Below, one piece after another: positions 17,416 to 27,199 of a DNA stretch of 64,000 bases. Both the position numbers and the translations under genes were made by a program. The notes beneath the pieces were generated by a model, which worked only from the letters and a program-made list of their open reading frames with translations, did not search any database and had not been told where the DNA came from. Within the stretch, counting starts at the first letter, position 1. Each line of letters begins with the position of its first letter. The DNA comes from UBA9926 sp018645765 (GTDB taxonomy: Bacteria; Pseudomonadota; Gammaproteobacteria; Pseudomonadales; Azotimanducaceae), in contig CASIBO010000001.1 in NCBI GenBank assembly GCA_949372755.1, forward strand, positions 62,001-126,000. The letters are read 5' to 3'.

Positions 17416-18786
17416 ATGTCAACGACAGCGCCTGACGCAACCCACAACACGCTTGAATCCGGTACCTTTTTGCATCCGTTTACGGATTTTGCAGAATACA
17501 AAAATCAGGGTGGTAAAACCTATGTTCGCGGGGAGGGTATTTTCATTATCGATCATTTGGGCAACCGCTTGCTGGATGGCATGTCTGGTTTATGGTGCAC
17601 CAATCTAGGCTATTCTCAGGACAGTATTAAAGCTGCGATCACCGAGCAGCTCGATCGACTGCCGTTTTACAACAGCTTCTTCAACTGCACAACCGATAGC
17701 ACGCTAAGGCTTGCTGACCGCATGACAGAGATTCTGCCAGAGGCCTTCAACCATGTCTTTTTCACCAATTCGGGTTCCGAAGCCAACGATACCAATATAC
17801 GACTCGTGCACCGCTATTTTGATTTATTAGACCAACCCCAAAAAAAGCACATCATTGCCCGAACCAATGGCTATCATGGCAGTACCATTGGCTCAGCAAG
17901 CCTTGGCGGGATGAAGGGCATGCACGATCAAATGCAACGCCTACCTTATGTCCATCACGTTGAGCAACCCTACAGCTTTCCCCACCTTGGCGTGCAATCT
18001 GCCGAAGACATCGGGCAACAAGCGGCCCAGTCCCTCGCTGATAAAATTGATGAACTGGGTTCCGAGAATGTGGCCGCCTTCATTGCCGAGCCCATCCAAG
18101 GCGCGGGAGGCGTCATTATCCCACCCGATAACTACTGGCCGCTGATTGTGGATATTTGCCGGTCAAGGGACGTGCTACTGATCAGCGATGAGGTGATTTG
18201 CGGCTTTGGTCGCACCGGTCAGTGGTGGGGGTGTCAAACCTATAATTTTGAACCGGATTTAATTACCTTTGCAAAAGCCGTAACCAACGGCTATCAAGCC
18301 CTTGGCGGCGTCGCCGTCAGCGATCGAATCGCTAAGGTTGTGACGGCCAGTGGTGGCGAGTTCACCCATGGCTTCACCTATTCCGGACACCCGGTTGCCT
18401 GCGCCGCCGGCGACGCAACGGTTAAGATTTATCAAGAAACAGATCTCCTTGAGACCATTTCAAACACCCAACAACATGTTTGGGCAAAAGCGTTATCGAC
18501 CCTATCGACTCATCCAATTGTGGGCGAAGTTCGAAGCAAAGGCATGCTCGGCGCCGTCGAATTGGTGCGCGAGCCCGGCGCAGCCACTCGCATTGCCCCA
18601 GATGCTGCGGCGGCTGTTTTCTGCCGCAACTATGCGATCCAGCATGGCCTGATGGCGCGCCAGGTAGGCGATAGTTTAATTCTGTCACCGCCCCTGATCA
18701 TCTCAACAGATGAGATTGAACAGCTCGTGACGAGTTTACGCGCGGCGCTGGATGCCACAGCCACAGCCTTTGGCGTGGCTCGCTGA
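17416..18786 (+). CDS. Class III aminotransferase, putrescine/omega-amino acid:pyruvate type (SpuC-like)
   Basis: 456 residues of the PLP-dependent fold type I class III family. The N-terminus has D-G-M-S-G-L-W-C-T-N-L-G-Y, typical of the SpuC / omega-transaminase branch. F-F-T-N-S-G-S-E-A-N-D-T forms the phosphate site, Y-H-G-S-T and the long motif I-S-D-E-V-I-C-G-F-G-R-T-G hold the PLP-contacting Asp, and F-A-K-A-V-T-N-G-Y carries the Schiff-base lysine. It would convert putrescine or a related diamine to the aminoaldehyde with pyruvate as acceptor. AGGA precedes ATG 17416. It is divergent from the polyamine operon, giving the region a second route next to gamma-glutamylation. The stop is 4 bp from the convergent esterase. 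Confidence 0.88.
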   Translation: MSTTAPDATHNTLESGTFLHPFTDFAEYKNQGGKTYVRGEGIFIIDHLGNRLLDGMSGLWCTNLGYSQDSIKAAITEQLDRLPFYNSFFNCTTDSTLRLADRMTEILPEAFNHVFFTNSGSEANDTNIRLVHRYFDLLDQPQKKHIIARTNGYHGSTIGSASLGGMKGMHDQMQRLPYVHHVEQPYSFPHLGVQSAEDIGQQAAQSLADKIDELGSENVAAFIAEPIQGAGGVIIPPDNYWPLIVDICRSRDVLLISDEVICGFGRTGQWWGCQTYNFEPDLITFAKAVTNGYQALGGVAVSDRIAKVVTASGGEFTHGFTYSGHPVACAAGDATVKIYQETDLLETISNTQQHVWAKALSTLSTHPIVGEVRSKGMLGAVELVREPGAATRIAPDAAAAVFCRNYAIQHGLMARQVGDSLILSPPLIISTDEIEQLVTSLRAALDATATAFGVAR

Positions 18787-18790
18787 CGCC

Positions 18791-20341
18791 TTAATCCAAC
18801 GACAAATTTAGGCCCTGGGCGAGGGCTTTGAGTTTTTGATGGCGCACATCGCGTTCCAACCGAGGCCCATCATCAAAGACCATCACCTCCCCGGTCTCCG
18901 ACCAGGCAGGCCACTTCAGCTGCTCGCCCCCATTGGGATGACTGCGCTTGGCAAAATTGATCCAATACCGATTCATCGTAACGGCCAATTCACGATCCTC
19001 ATCATTCCAGAAGCAGCCAGTCTTGGCCATGGTATTAAAAACATAGGCAAGATCACCCGAATGATACGCGCCAGCACTCCTTGGCCCATCGGCGAGCGTA
19101 AGGATTGGGGCATCCGGACGATAAATTCGACAAGCCGGCGGGACATGGCTCATAAAATAGACGTAACTCGCCGCGCCCTGCTTTTCGTTCAGCGACGCCC
19201 ACAACCGCATACTGAACGCCATGAACAGATCCGTTGAAATCTCATGTCGAGCGGTGGCATAGTCAATCTCAAGTTCGAACTGGTAAGCTTTCAGAATCTC
19301 GGGAATGGCGGCTGGATTCATCGCAAAGGTGCGCATCAGGAAGGCCTGAAACCCCGCCGCATCGGTGTCTTGCACCCGCGGCAGCAACAGATGCCCCTCA
19401 TTGGCAAGCGATCCCACCATCAACGGCACCGACAGCGCCTGACCCTTCAGGAAGCGCGCCAAGGGCGCCTCAGGCAAGACCCAACCATCAATGGTAATAC
19501 GACTCCGAGCGGCCCATTGGGTTGCTTTAGCCGCCGCCAATAGCGCCTCGTTCGAAACCGACCGAAGCGCCTTAAGATCATTAATGCCACCGAGCGCCTC
19601 AAGCAACCTCGAGCCCGTCTCAAATCCCTTCGGGTCATGATCGAAGGCCTGCAAACAACTTGCGGACTGCCCAATCGCTTTATGGAAGAGTCCCTTCGAC
19701 AAGGGCGAGGCCATCAGTGCACAGATGCTTTGAGATCCGGCTGATTGTCCAAAAACAGTGACATTACCAATGTCGCCGCCAAAGGCCCCAATATTGTTTT
19801 GGACCCATTGCAGTGCGGCCAATTTATCCAGCAATCCATAGTTGCCAGCAGATCCCTGCGCTGACTCTTCCGCCAACATGGGTAACGCAAGAAAGCCCCA
19901 GGGCCCAAGACGATAATTCACCGTTACGAGGATCACGTTTTGATCTGTGAAACTTGACCCATCGAACAATGGATGATGTCCCCAACTCTGGTTGTGCCCG
20001 CCGCCATGAAACCAAACCATGACAGGCAAGGGCTCATCTGAAACCCTTTGAGCGGCTGGCCTCCAAACATTCAAGTACAAACAGTCTTCACTTCTGGGGA
20101 AAACCCCGAGTGACCAAACGAACGCGTCCTCCGAGTGTGCTTGCCAGCAGGCCGTAGGGTCGGTTTGCGCAGGGAACAGACCTTTTAACTTTGGGCTAGG
20201 TACTGGTGGCCGAAACCGCAACGCGCCCACCGGCGGTGCGGCATAAGCAATGCCTCTAAAAACTTGGACCGATTTTGCATCATCCGCCCAAAGTCCTTCA
20301 TAGGTGACTTCACCGGTTTCAATCTGTGGTTGCTGCATCAT
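18791..20341 (-). CDS. Type B carboxylesterase
   Basis: About 516 residues from ATG 20341, which has GGAG 7-8 bases upstream; the frame is open to 20413 but without a better site. The family's F-R-G-I-A-Y-A-x-P-P and E-D-C-L-Y-L-N-V-W signatures are present. The triad is Ser in F-G-Q-S-A-G-S, Glu in S-L-A-N-E-G-H and His in A-Y-H-S-G-D-L-A-Y-V-F. No signal peptide is apparent at this start, so it is predicted cytoplasmic. It hydrolyses carboxylic esters of unknown identity. It is tail-to-tail with the aminotransferase. Confidence 0.85.
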   Translation of the reverse strand: MMQQPQIETGEVTYEGLWADDAKSVQVFRGIAYAAPPVGALRFRPPVPSPKLKGLFPAQTDPTACWQAHSEDAFVWSLGVFPRSEDCLYLNVWRPAAQRVSDEPLPVMVWFHGGGHNQSWGHHPLFDGSSFTDQNVILVTVNYRLGPWGFLALPMLAEESAQGSAGNYGLLDKLAALQWVQNNIGAFGGDIGNVTVFGQSAGSQSICALMASPLSKGLFHKAIGQSASCLQAFDHDPKGFETGSRLLEALGGINDLKALRSVSNEALLAAAKATQWAARSRITIDGWVLPEAPLARFLKGQALSVPLMVGSLANEGHLLLPRVQDTDAAGFQAFLMRTFAMNPAAIPEILKAYQFELEIDYATARHEISTDLFMAFSMRLWASLNEKQGAASYVYFMSHVPPACRIYRPDAPILTLADGPRSAGAYHSGDLAYVFNTMAKTGCFWNDEDRELAVTMNRYWINFAKRSHPNGGEQLKWPAWSETGEVMVFDDGPRLERDVRHQKLKALAQGLNLSLD

Positions 20342-20938
20342 TTTTTCTCCATCAAAACGAGGCTCTAATCGGTCCAGCGTAACTCCTGCGCCCGCCAACC
20401 CTGAACTGGCCATAAAAAAAACTGAGCCCCGCGCTTAGGCCGGCCCAAAGCACACCCGGCATGCTTTCTTTTCTCACCAGACTATATGGGCGCCGATCAA
20501 CACCAAGCCGCCTGGCGCCAAATCTGTGTCGGCAACAACTGGCGCACCGATCATAGCGCTGAGGTTTTAGCATAGCGCTCAGGCAGCGTCATCGAGACCC
20601 TTTGATCTCGCCAGCACTGAACGCTTTCATCAAAAGCGGTTTATGAAAATTTAATATCCGGTGTGCCACCCGCAGGAATCGATTGCGCCCTGAGGGCACC
20701 TGGCCAGGCGGTTGCATTAGGTTTGAGCGCGCGGCGCTGCAAGGGCTTCACAGCATGCTTCTCCTGGTCTTTGACCAAGACATTCGGCACGGCTTGCAAC
20801 TAAGACAGCCCATTGCACCAAAGGCATTAAAGTACTTACGCCCCCAGTAAAGCGCATTCTATGTAACCCTCAACCCATAAGGCGTTTCCACGCGCAACGC
20901 TCCCAAGCCTTAATTCATCGCCTCGTCGCGGGTCTGCC
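20342..20938. other. Intergenic, about 600 bp, no convincing gene
   Basis: It contains a 13-bp near-perfect direct repeat CATAGCGCTGAGG / CATAGCGCTCAGG at 20552-20564 and 20571-20583. Short open frames are present on the minus strand, but they have no recognisable domain and an odd composition. This is one of the largest gene-free stretches of the window and could hold a small RNA or decayed DNA; I see neither. Confidence 0.35.
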
Positions 20939-22126
20939 CTAAAAACCAATTTCGGCCGCCTCGTACACCAAGCGTTTAAACTCATGACTGTAAGGGTGCC
21001 AAAACCCCGGCAAGCGCTGTGTAAAACACAGTGCAGCGATATTGGCTTGCGGGGCAATCCAGGAATGGGTTCCCATCAAACCGCCCCAGTGGTATTCATT
21101 GACCGCAAGCGCAGACTCCGCGTCACTCGGTTTCTCTTTGAGGGCAAACCCTAAGCCAAAGACAGTGCCTGGCATCGGCCAGAACGGGAAGTTGACTACA
21201 ACCCCCTCGGCCAACTGATTTTCTCGCATCAACCTCAACGTCTCGGGCAACAGATATTGACGGCCGCCCCACTGCCCGTCGTTGATGATCATTTGAATGA
21301 ACCGCGAATAATCCGGTAGCGTTGAAAGCAGACCACCGCCGCCACTCAAAAATTTAGGCTTTTGCGTTGACGCCCGCTCCCCGAGCATGGGCGCAACGGT
21401 CAGCCCGCTCTTCATCGGCTCAAACGGGTGCACCGGCGTGTAAAGAGTCGTCAGCCGGCTGATTTTGTCCTCCGGCACAAAGAAACCTGTGTCGATGAGC
21501 CCCAAGGGTTCCAGCAACATTTGCGCCAAACAGACATCGAATTTCTGGCCAGACAACACCTCAACCAAACGGGCACAGACATCCGTTGCGGCACTGTATC
21601 GCCAACCGGAACCCGGCTCAAAAGCCAAAGGGAGCCTCGCAAGCGCGTGCGTGTACGTCTCAAGATCGGTATCGGTCCCTGCTAAGCCGCCAAGCGCGGC
21701 CGCGTTGTAAGCCTGATCAATAATCGAATCCGGCTCGACGAAACCATAGGACAACCCAGCACTATGGCTGAGTAAATGCCGAATCAAGATCGGGTTCGCG
21801 GCAGGTGTAGCGTCTTCAATGCGGGCAGCATCTTCTGGCAAGACCAACATATCCGTAAATTCAGGGAGATAATTTGCAAGCGGGTCATTCAAATCGAAAC
21901 TGCCGCGCTCGTACAACATCATGAGCACAACCGAGGTCATCAGTTTGGTATTGGAGGCAATCCTATATATCGCATCATCCTGCAAGGGCGTCTTTGACTC
22001 GATATCGGCATACCCAACCTGGCCTGTATGCACAATCTCCGAGCCTTTTAAAATCTGATAACTGATGCCAGGCAAGATTTCATCGTCAACATAGCGTTGC
22101 ATGGCCTCATCAATTTTCGCAAACAT
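20939..22126 (-). CDS. Serine hydrolase, class C beta-lactamase / penicillin-binding fold
   Basis: 395 residues. The nucleophile motif S-x-x-K is S-N-T-K in Y-R-I-A-S-N-T-K-L-M-T-S. The second motif, normally Y-x-N, reads Y-S-A (G-W-R-Y-S-A-A-T-D), with Ala where Asn is usual. The last part has H-W-G-G-L-M-G-T, comparable to the H/K-T-G motif region of this fold. Members are esterases, D-aminopeptidases or lipases far more often than true beta-lactamases. There is no signal peptide. GGAGGG lies 6 bases before ATG 22126. The GPH transporter gene is just upstream (66 bp), so the two may be co-transcribed. Confidence 0.82.
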   Translation of the reverse strand: MFAKIDEAMQRYVDDEILPGISYQILKGSEIVHTGQVGYADIESKTPLQDDAIYRIASNTKLMTSVVLMMLYERGSFDLNDPLANYLPEFTDMLVLPEDAARIEDATPAANPILIRHLLSHSAGLSYGFVEPDSIIDQAYNAAALGGLAGTDTDLETYTHALARLPLAFEPGSGWRYSAATDVCARLVEVLSGQKFDVCLAQMLLEPLGLIDTGFFVPEDKISRLTTLYTPVHPFEPMKSGLTVAPMLGERASTQKPKFLSGGGGLLSTLPDYSRFIQMIINDGQWGGRQYLLPETLRLMRENQLAEGVVVNFPFWPMPGTVFGLGFALKEKPSDAESALAVNEYHWGGLMGTHSWIAPQANIAALCFTQRLPGFWHPYSHEFKRLVYEAAEIGF

Positions 22127-22192
22127 TCGCGCCCTCCCAGGGAACTTTAATCCATAAATTAATTCAGCACGCAGTCATCGATATTCAGCCCT

Positions 22193-23608
22193 TTATGGCG
22201 CTTTGCGGGCATTCAATTGTGCGAGATGGGCATCATGATCTTCGCGAGTGATTCGATATTTCGAGACAATCACTAAACCCAACAAGTAGAGCCCACAATA
22301 AATTGGCAAAAACAGGGTTGCTAAATTCATTCGAATCTCTTGCGTCACGTCGTCAACGGACGTAATGCCATCCAACCCAACAATGGATACGATCGTGCCT
22401 GCGCCAACAATGCCGCCGGCTGAAATCGCCTTAGCGGCGAAGCCCCGAGCTGCATAGAACAACCCCTCAGAACGCCGCGCCGTTTTCAGCTCACTATCTT
22501 CGACCACATCCGCCATCATCGAGTCGAGCAGCACCCCGCCAACGATGCCGCAGATCACTTCCATGACGATAAAGCCGCTGTATATATACAAGGATGTCCA
22601 ACTACCCAGTTCTGGCCAATAACCTGTCAGCAATAAAATGTAGGGCATCGGGTACAGCATGATATTAACTAAAATGGCGTAGATCGCTGCGCGCTTTTTA
22701 CCGAACTGCTTGCCGAGGTAGGGTGCCGCCCAATACGCGATCATCGGTGAGATCAAAACACCGATCGCAGTGACGCTAATCTGTTTGCCGGAAAACCCAA
22801 AAAAGTAGGTTGTATTATAAAGATAGAGCGCGGTGCCTAATCCCCCTGCGATCCCTACCGTCAAACCAAAGAAAAACAGCGCCGCAAAATTTTTATTTTT
22901 TACCGATTGAAAAATTTGCTTGATTTCCCGCTTAATGGCGAGGAATCGGAACGGCTCGCTCGGTTTAGGCAGCGCCGCCGCTACTTTTTGCGTGCCAAAC
23001 GACGACACCAAAATCGCAGCGGCAATTAAAAGCGCACCGGCAATGCCATAAATACCGTAACCGGTTTGGGAGGCAACCCCGTACGCGCCCACCCAAAACA
23101 TGAAATTAATCATGTGGATGCCATTGCCCCCCGTCCAACCAAAAAAGTGCCTTAAGGCCAGCCATTTATTTCGCCGATCGTAGTCCGTTTCAAGGTCCGG
23201 CAGGAGCGCCGTCGACGGCACCTCAAAGAGCGTGGTCCCCGTTCGAATCAACAGCGCCAGCACGAGCACATAGTAAAAGGTATTGTCATCATTCAGTTCG
23301 ATGACAGGATTGAATAATGCATAAAAGGTGATGGGCAGAACGAAAAAAGCCGCGTACATAAACGGGTGTCGCCGGCCTAATCGACTACTCGTTTTATCCG
23401 ACCAATGCCCCAGTAAAAGATCCGACACCGCATCCCAAATCATAGCGATCGCCAATGCCAGGGATGCAAGATACCCCGGCAAGCCGAGGACCTGGTTCGC
23501 GTAAATTAACAACAGGTAACTGAAGGCATTGTTTTTAATGCCGTAGGCAATCGATGCAGAACCGTAAAACCAAAATGTCGGATTCTTTTCTAGGATCGGT
23601 TGTGACAT
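22193..23608 (-). CDS. MFS transporter of the GPH type, second copy
   Basis: 471 residues with about 12 membrane segments. The loop after helix 2 reads D-A-V-S-D-L-L-L-G-H-W-S-D, then S-R-L-G-R-R-H-P, the GPH/MelB signature. GAGGG precedes ATG 23608 at good spacing. It is clearly a distant paralog of the protein at 1233-2603 rather than a recent duplicate. It lies upstream of a beta-lactamase-fold hydrolase on the same strand; the pair might import and process one substrate, but nothing identifies that substrate. Confidence 0.83.
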   Translation of the reverse strand: MSQPILEKNPTFWFYGSASIAYGIKNNAFSYLLLIYANQVLGLPGYLASLALAIAMIWDAVSDLLLGHWSDKTSSRLGRRHPFMYAAFFVLPITFYALFNPVIELNDDNTFYYVLVLALLIRTGTTLFEVPSTALLPDLETDYDRRNKWLALRHFFGWTGGNGIHMINFMFWVGAYGVASQTGYGIYGIAGALLIAAAILVSSFGTQKVAAALPKPSEPFRFLAIKREIKQIFQSVKNKNFAALFFFGLTVGIAGGLGTALYLYNTTYFFGFSGKQISVTAIGVLISPMIAYWAAPYLGKQFGKKRAAIYAILVNIMLYPMPYILLLTGYWPELGSWTSLYIYSGFIVMEVICGIVGGVLLDSMMADVVEDSELKTARRSEGLFYAARGFAAKAISAGGIVGAGTIVSIVGLDGITSVDDVTQEIRMNLATLFLPIYCGLYLLGLVIVSKYRITREDHDAHLAQLNARKAP

Positions 23609-23871
23609 AACACCCTCTTGTTACACTATTCGCCGGTAGACGGCCTGATTGGCAAGGGCTTATAAAGCGCTCACTTGCAGTCATCACGGTTCTGCTGGGA
23701 CAAAAACCCCATCTGACTCACCCCAGAGTATAAGCGCATCGCGTCCATCTGATGCAACCCTTGATTCCGATCAATCATCCCATTCAATAGTCCATCTCAA
23801 CGCGCAGCCTGTGGACGCCTTGGCTTAACCGGCGCTAAACTTGGCACTCAGTTCGTTACCGCCGATTTGAA

Positions 23872-24786
23872 ATGACCATGCGCCACCAGCCTCACCACCT
23901 TCAACAATGGCAACAAGACGGCTTCGTTATTATCGAAGACTTTTTTACGCTGGATGAGATTGCGCCCCTCTTTGATGACTTTGAAGCCCTGTATGGCCAC
24001 CTTGCACCCGAGCAATCTGCAGCGCTTGCCCTGAATAAAAAGGAGGCAGGCGTTTTAGGCAAAACCCACCCAAAGCAGTTTCAAAACATCGATTCGTTGC
24101 CTTATGAGGGCAGCATTGATTTGAACTTAATCTCGATGCATCCAAGCCTGATTGCCTTCGCCAAGGCCCTGCTTGCTGTAAATGATGTACATCTTTACCA
24201 ATCCCATACCTGGGCGAAATTCACCGGCGAAGCCGATTATGACCAAATGCACCACTGCGACTTTGGCAACCACACGTTGACCGTCCCTGGCGACCTCGCG
24301 TATCAAAGGTCGGTTGACTTCGTCGCGTATGTTACCGATGTCGAGGATGACTTGGGCGCACTGCACTATGTCACGAAACCAGACAGCGACCGCATACTCG
24401 GCGCCGGTGAAGTCATCGCAACCGAGGCCTCACAAGCCAAGCTGAAACAAAAAGAGCGCAGCGCTGCAGGACCAGCAGGCACTTTGGTCGCGCACAGCAT
24501 TGACACCTTCCATCGCGGCACGAATCTTACGCGCCCAGAGGGCCGGCGCTACACAATGACATTCGGTTATAAAGCCGCCGGCAACGATATGATTGGCTTT
24601 CACGCGTGGCAATCCTCTCCCCATAAACCTTGGGAGCGGGTTTTAAATCACGCATCACCTGAGCAACTTGCCTGCCTCGGCATTCCAAAGCCCGCTTCGG
24701 ACTATTGGACACCCAGAACGCTGCGCCTAACCCAAGCCCGATGGCCGGATTGGGACTTGTCCGCTTGGCGTGCGGGCTTGGAATAA
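23872..24786 (+). CDS. Phytanoyl-CoA dioxygenase (PhyH) family Fe(II)/2-oxoglutarate oxygenase
   Basis: 304 residues from ATG 23872; an ATG two codons later is equally possible. The iron-binding H-x-D is H128-C-D130 in M-H-H-C-D-F-G-N-H, and the distal His is probably H214 in D-T-F-H-R-G-T-N, with Arg 225/226 suited to bind 2-oxoglutarate. The N-terminus Q-Q-D-G-F-V-I-I-E-D-F-F is the usual PhyH opening. It should hydroxylate a small organic substrate or lipid using oxygen and 2-oxoglutarate. It stands alone, divergent from the GPH gene, with a DoxX gene 75 bp downstream. Confidence 0.87.
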   Translation: MTMRHQPHHLQQWQQDGFVIIEDFFTLDEIAPLFDDFEALYGHLAPEQSAALALNKKEAGVLGKTHPKQFQNIDSLPYEGSIDLNLISMHPSLIAFAKALLAVNDVHLYQSHTWAKFTGEADYDQMHHCDFGNHTLTVPGDLAYQRSVDFVAYVTDVEDDLGALHYVTKPDSDRILGAGEVIATEASQAKLKQKERSAAGPAGTLVAHSIDTFHRGTNLTRPEGRRYTMTFGYKAAGNDMIGFHAWQSSPHKPWERVLNHASPEQLACLGIPKPASDYWTPRTLRLTQARWPDWDLSAWRAGLE

Positions 24787-24861
24787 CGCATACTGAACCC
24801 GCTTGGTTCCGCACCCGCCTGGCTTAAGCTAGGATGATTAAACGTAAAAAGGAAAGCGAAT

Positions 24862-25260
24862 ATGATCGAACGAATCGCGTTGACCCTCGGCCGATGCTTA
24901 CTCGGCCTTTATTTTCTCGTCCCAGGCTTGTCGAAAATTACCGGCTATAGCGGCACACTTGCCTACATGCAGCTCCATAACGTGCCGTTCAGCGACTTGC
25001 TCTTGCCGGTCACCATCGTCCTTCAGGTTGGCGGCGGACTCGCGCTCTTGTCGGGCTTTCGCATACGCGATACCGCCCTGATGTTGGCTGGGTTAACCAT
25101 TGCCATCAATATCGGCATGCACGATTTTTGGAATACGTATCCTGAGGTTTCAAGCGACCGCGAGACTCAGAATTTCGTCAAAAACCTCGCGATCTTCGCA
25201 GGCCTTTTGGTGCTATCCAGTGTTAATTCATTGCCTCAATTCAGAATCAGTCGCTCATAG
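24862..25260 (+). CDS. DoxX family membrane protein
   Basis: 132 residues with four membrane helices, the DoxX family size and topology. R-C-L-L-G-L-Y-F-L-V-P-G-L-S-K-I, followed by Q-V-G-G-G-L-A-L-L-S-G-F, is the family's recognisable core. AAGGAAAG precedes ATG 24862. DoxX proteins are small quinone-linked or redox-stress associated membrane proteins with poorly known roles. The last 14 bp overlap the 3' end of the convergent Uup-type gene. Confidence 0.85.
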   Translation: MIERIALTLGRCLLGLYFLVPGLSKITGYSGTLAYMQLHNVPFSDLLLPVTIVLQVGGGLALLSGFRIRDTALMLAGLTIAINIGMHDFWNTYPEVSSDRETQNFVKNLAIFAGLLVLSSVNSLPQFRISRS

Positions 25261-27199
25261 TCGCCTCGAGCGCCGCCTCAACCGCCGCCCATTCATCATA
25301 GAGTGCCTGAATTTTCGTCCGTAGGACTTGTGCTGCCGCGTAAGTCTTTTGCTGCTCGGCTTCAGGTCGATCGAAGAATTCAGGCTGACTGACAATCGCC
25401 ATCATCTCGGTTTCTTCGGATTCGAGCCGCTGCAACTCAACTGGAATTTGTTCGGCTTGACGTTGCAATCGGCGCTGCTCGCTCTTGGCCTGTTTGCGCG
25501 CCTCATTACCCGCCGTCTCATCGATGGGCGTACTCCGGTTGGCAACTGACTCATTGGCCTCAGCAATCTCCTGGGTGCGATCTGGCAGGATGCGCGCATT
25601 CGCGCTCGCGGGATGCAGTTCTCCGCCCCGAGCAATCCAATCCGAAAACCCGCCAACTTGTTCTTCGATCTCGCCGTGGCCCTTAAACACCAACAAAGAC
25701 GTCACAACTTGGTCCAAAAATTGCCGATCATGGCTGACTAAGAGCACCGTGCCCGTATAATCAAGAAGCAATTCTTCTAAGAGTTCTAAACTCTCAACAT
25801 CTAGATCATTAGTGGGCTCATCAAGCACCAAGAGATTCGCCGGTTGGGTGAACAATTGCGCTAACAACAACCGATTTTGCTGTCCGCCGGATAGGGTCCT
25901 GATCTTGCCTCGTGCTTGCACAGAGTCGAATAAAAACCGCTTCAAATACGAAACCACATGAATCGACTGCCCATTGAGCTCGATAAAATCACGACCATCA
26001 CCAATATAATCCGCAACCGAGGCATTGGGGTCCAGCGCCGCGCGACCTTGATCAAAATAGGCAACATCCAGCTTGGTTCCGAATTTAATCCGACCAGCGG
26101 TTGGTGCAATCTCACCCAAGAACAATTTAATCAGCGTTGATTTGCCTGCACCGTTCGGACCCACAAGCCCGATTCGATCACCGCGTTGCACAATCCAGGA
26201 GAAGTCCTGAACCAACTGAAGTCCGGCAACCGAATAATTCACATTCTCGAGCGCTCGAACCACTTTCCCCGATTTTTCACCAGTATCGATTTCGAGCTTG
26301 AGCACCCCACGCGTGACGCGCTTAGCGCGCTCTGAACGAAGCGCCTCTAGCGCCCGAACCCGGCCTTCATTGCGCGTCCGTCGGGCCTTGATCCCCTGAC
26401 GAATCCAGACTTCTTCCTCCGCCAGTTTTGCATCGAATTGCTTCTCAGCTTCGGCCATGGTCTCGCGCTCGGCCTCTCTGCGCAGCAGAAATTCATCATA
26501 CGAGCAGCTCCACAGCTTCACTCGACCCCGGTCGATATCCACCATCGCCGTCGCGAGTTCGCTCATCAGCATCCGATCATGGGTAATAAAAATGACTGTT
26601 CCTTTAAACAGTTTGAGTTCACTCGTGAGCCAGTCGATCGCAGGAATATCCAGATGGTTGGTTGGCTCATCTAAAAGCCAGATGTCCGGCGCGCCAACAA
26701 GACTCTGGGCAATCGCTAAGCGCTTCAGCCAACCCCCTGACAAGGACCCAACGATTTGATCCGGCGCAAGCTCTAGTCGTTGCAGCATGGCATCAACCCG
26801 GGCGCCGAAATCCCACGCTTCAGCATTATCCAGCTGCTCTTGAAGTGCCGCGAGTTGATCTTCATCGGGATTGGGCGTTGCATAGAGTCGGCGTTGGGTT
26901 GCTAAAACCACCCCAATGGGTCCAAGTCCGGCCGCCACCACATCATAAACCGTCTCGGAAACATCAAAACTCGGCGTTTGGGCGAGCAACGTAACTTTCA
27001 GGCCAGACATGATCGTCACAACGCCTTCGTCCGGGCTTCGATGTCCGGCGATAATACCTAGCAAGGTTGATTTGCCGCTACCGTTATAACCGGTAATACA
27101 GCATCGACTGCCCTGACCGATGACAAGATTGGCCTCATGAAGCACGGCCTCGCTGCCATAGGCGATCGAGATGTTCTGCAAATTGATGACCGTATTCAT
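25247..27199 (-). CDS. uup: ABC-F family ATPase, Uup type
   Basis: 650 residues from ATG 27199; the open frame to a TTG at 27229 has no better ribosome site. There are two soluble ATP-binding domains: Walker A G-Y-N-G-S-G-K-S-T and G-P-N-G-A-G-K-S-T, signature L-S-G-G-W-L-K-R-L and L-S-G-G-Q-Q-N-R-L, Walker B D-E-P-T-N-H-L-D and D-E-P-T-N-D-L-D. The roughly 100-residue charged C-terminal tail (E-A-R-K-Q-A-K-S-E-Q-R-R-L) fits the Uup C-terminal coiled coil. ABC-F proteins act on ribosomes or, for Uup, affect transposon excision and branched DNA. No membrane segments are present. Confidence 0.9.
   Translation of the reverse strand: MNTVINLQNISIAYGSEAVLHEANLVIGQGSRCCITGYNGSGKSTLLGIIAGHRSPDEGVVTIMSGLKVTLLAQTPSFDVSETVYDVVAAGLGPIGVVLATQRRLYATPNPDEDQLAALQEQLDNAEAWDFGARVDAMLQRLELAPDQIVGSLSGGWLKRLAIAQSLVGAPDIWLLDEPTNHLDIPAIDWLTSELKLFKGTVIFITHDRMLMSELATAMVDIDRGRVKLWSCSYDEFLLRREAERETMAEAEKQFDAKLAEEEVWIRQGIKARRTRNEGRVRALEALRSERAKRVTRGVLKLEIDTGEKSGKVVRALENVNYSVAGLQLVQDFSWIVQRGDRIGLVGPNGAGKSTLIKLFLGEIAPTAGRIKFGTKLDVAYFDQGRAALDPNASVADYIGDGRDFIELNGQSIHVVSYLKRFLFDSVQARGKIRTLSGGQQNRLLLAQLFTQPANLLVLDEPTNDLDVESLELLEELLLDYTGTVLLVSHDRQFLDQVVTSLLVFKGHGEIEEQVGGFSDWIARGGELHPASANARILPDRTQEIAEANESVANRSTPIDETAGNEARKQAKSEQRRLQRQAEQIPVELQRLESEETEMMAIVSQPEFFDRPEAEQQKTYAAAQVLRTKIQALYDEWAAVEAALEATMSD

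Noticed and set aside
20939..22126. True antibiotic-hydrolysing beta-lactamase
   Set aside because: No signal peptide, and Y-S-A replaces Y-x-N; the fold is far more often an esterase or peptidase in such bacteria.
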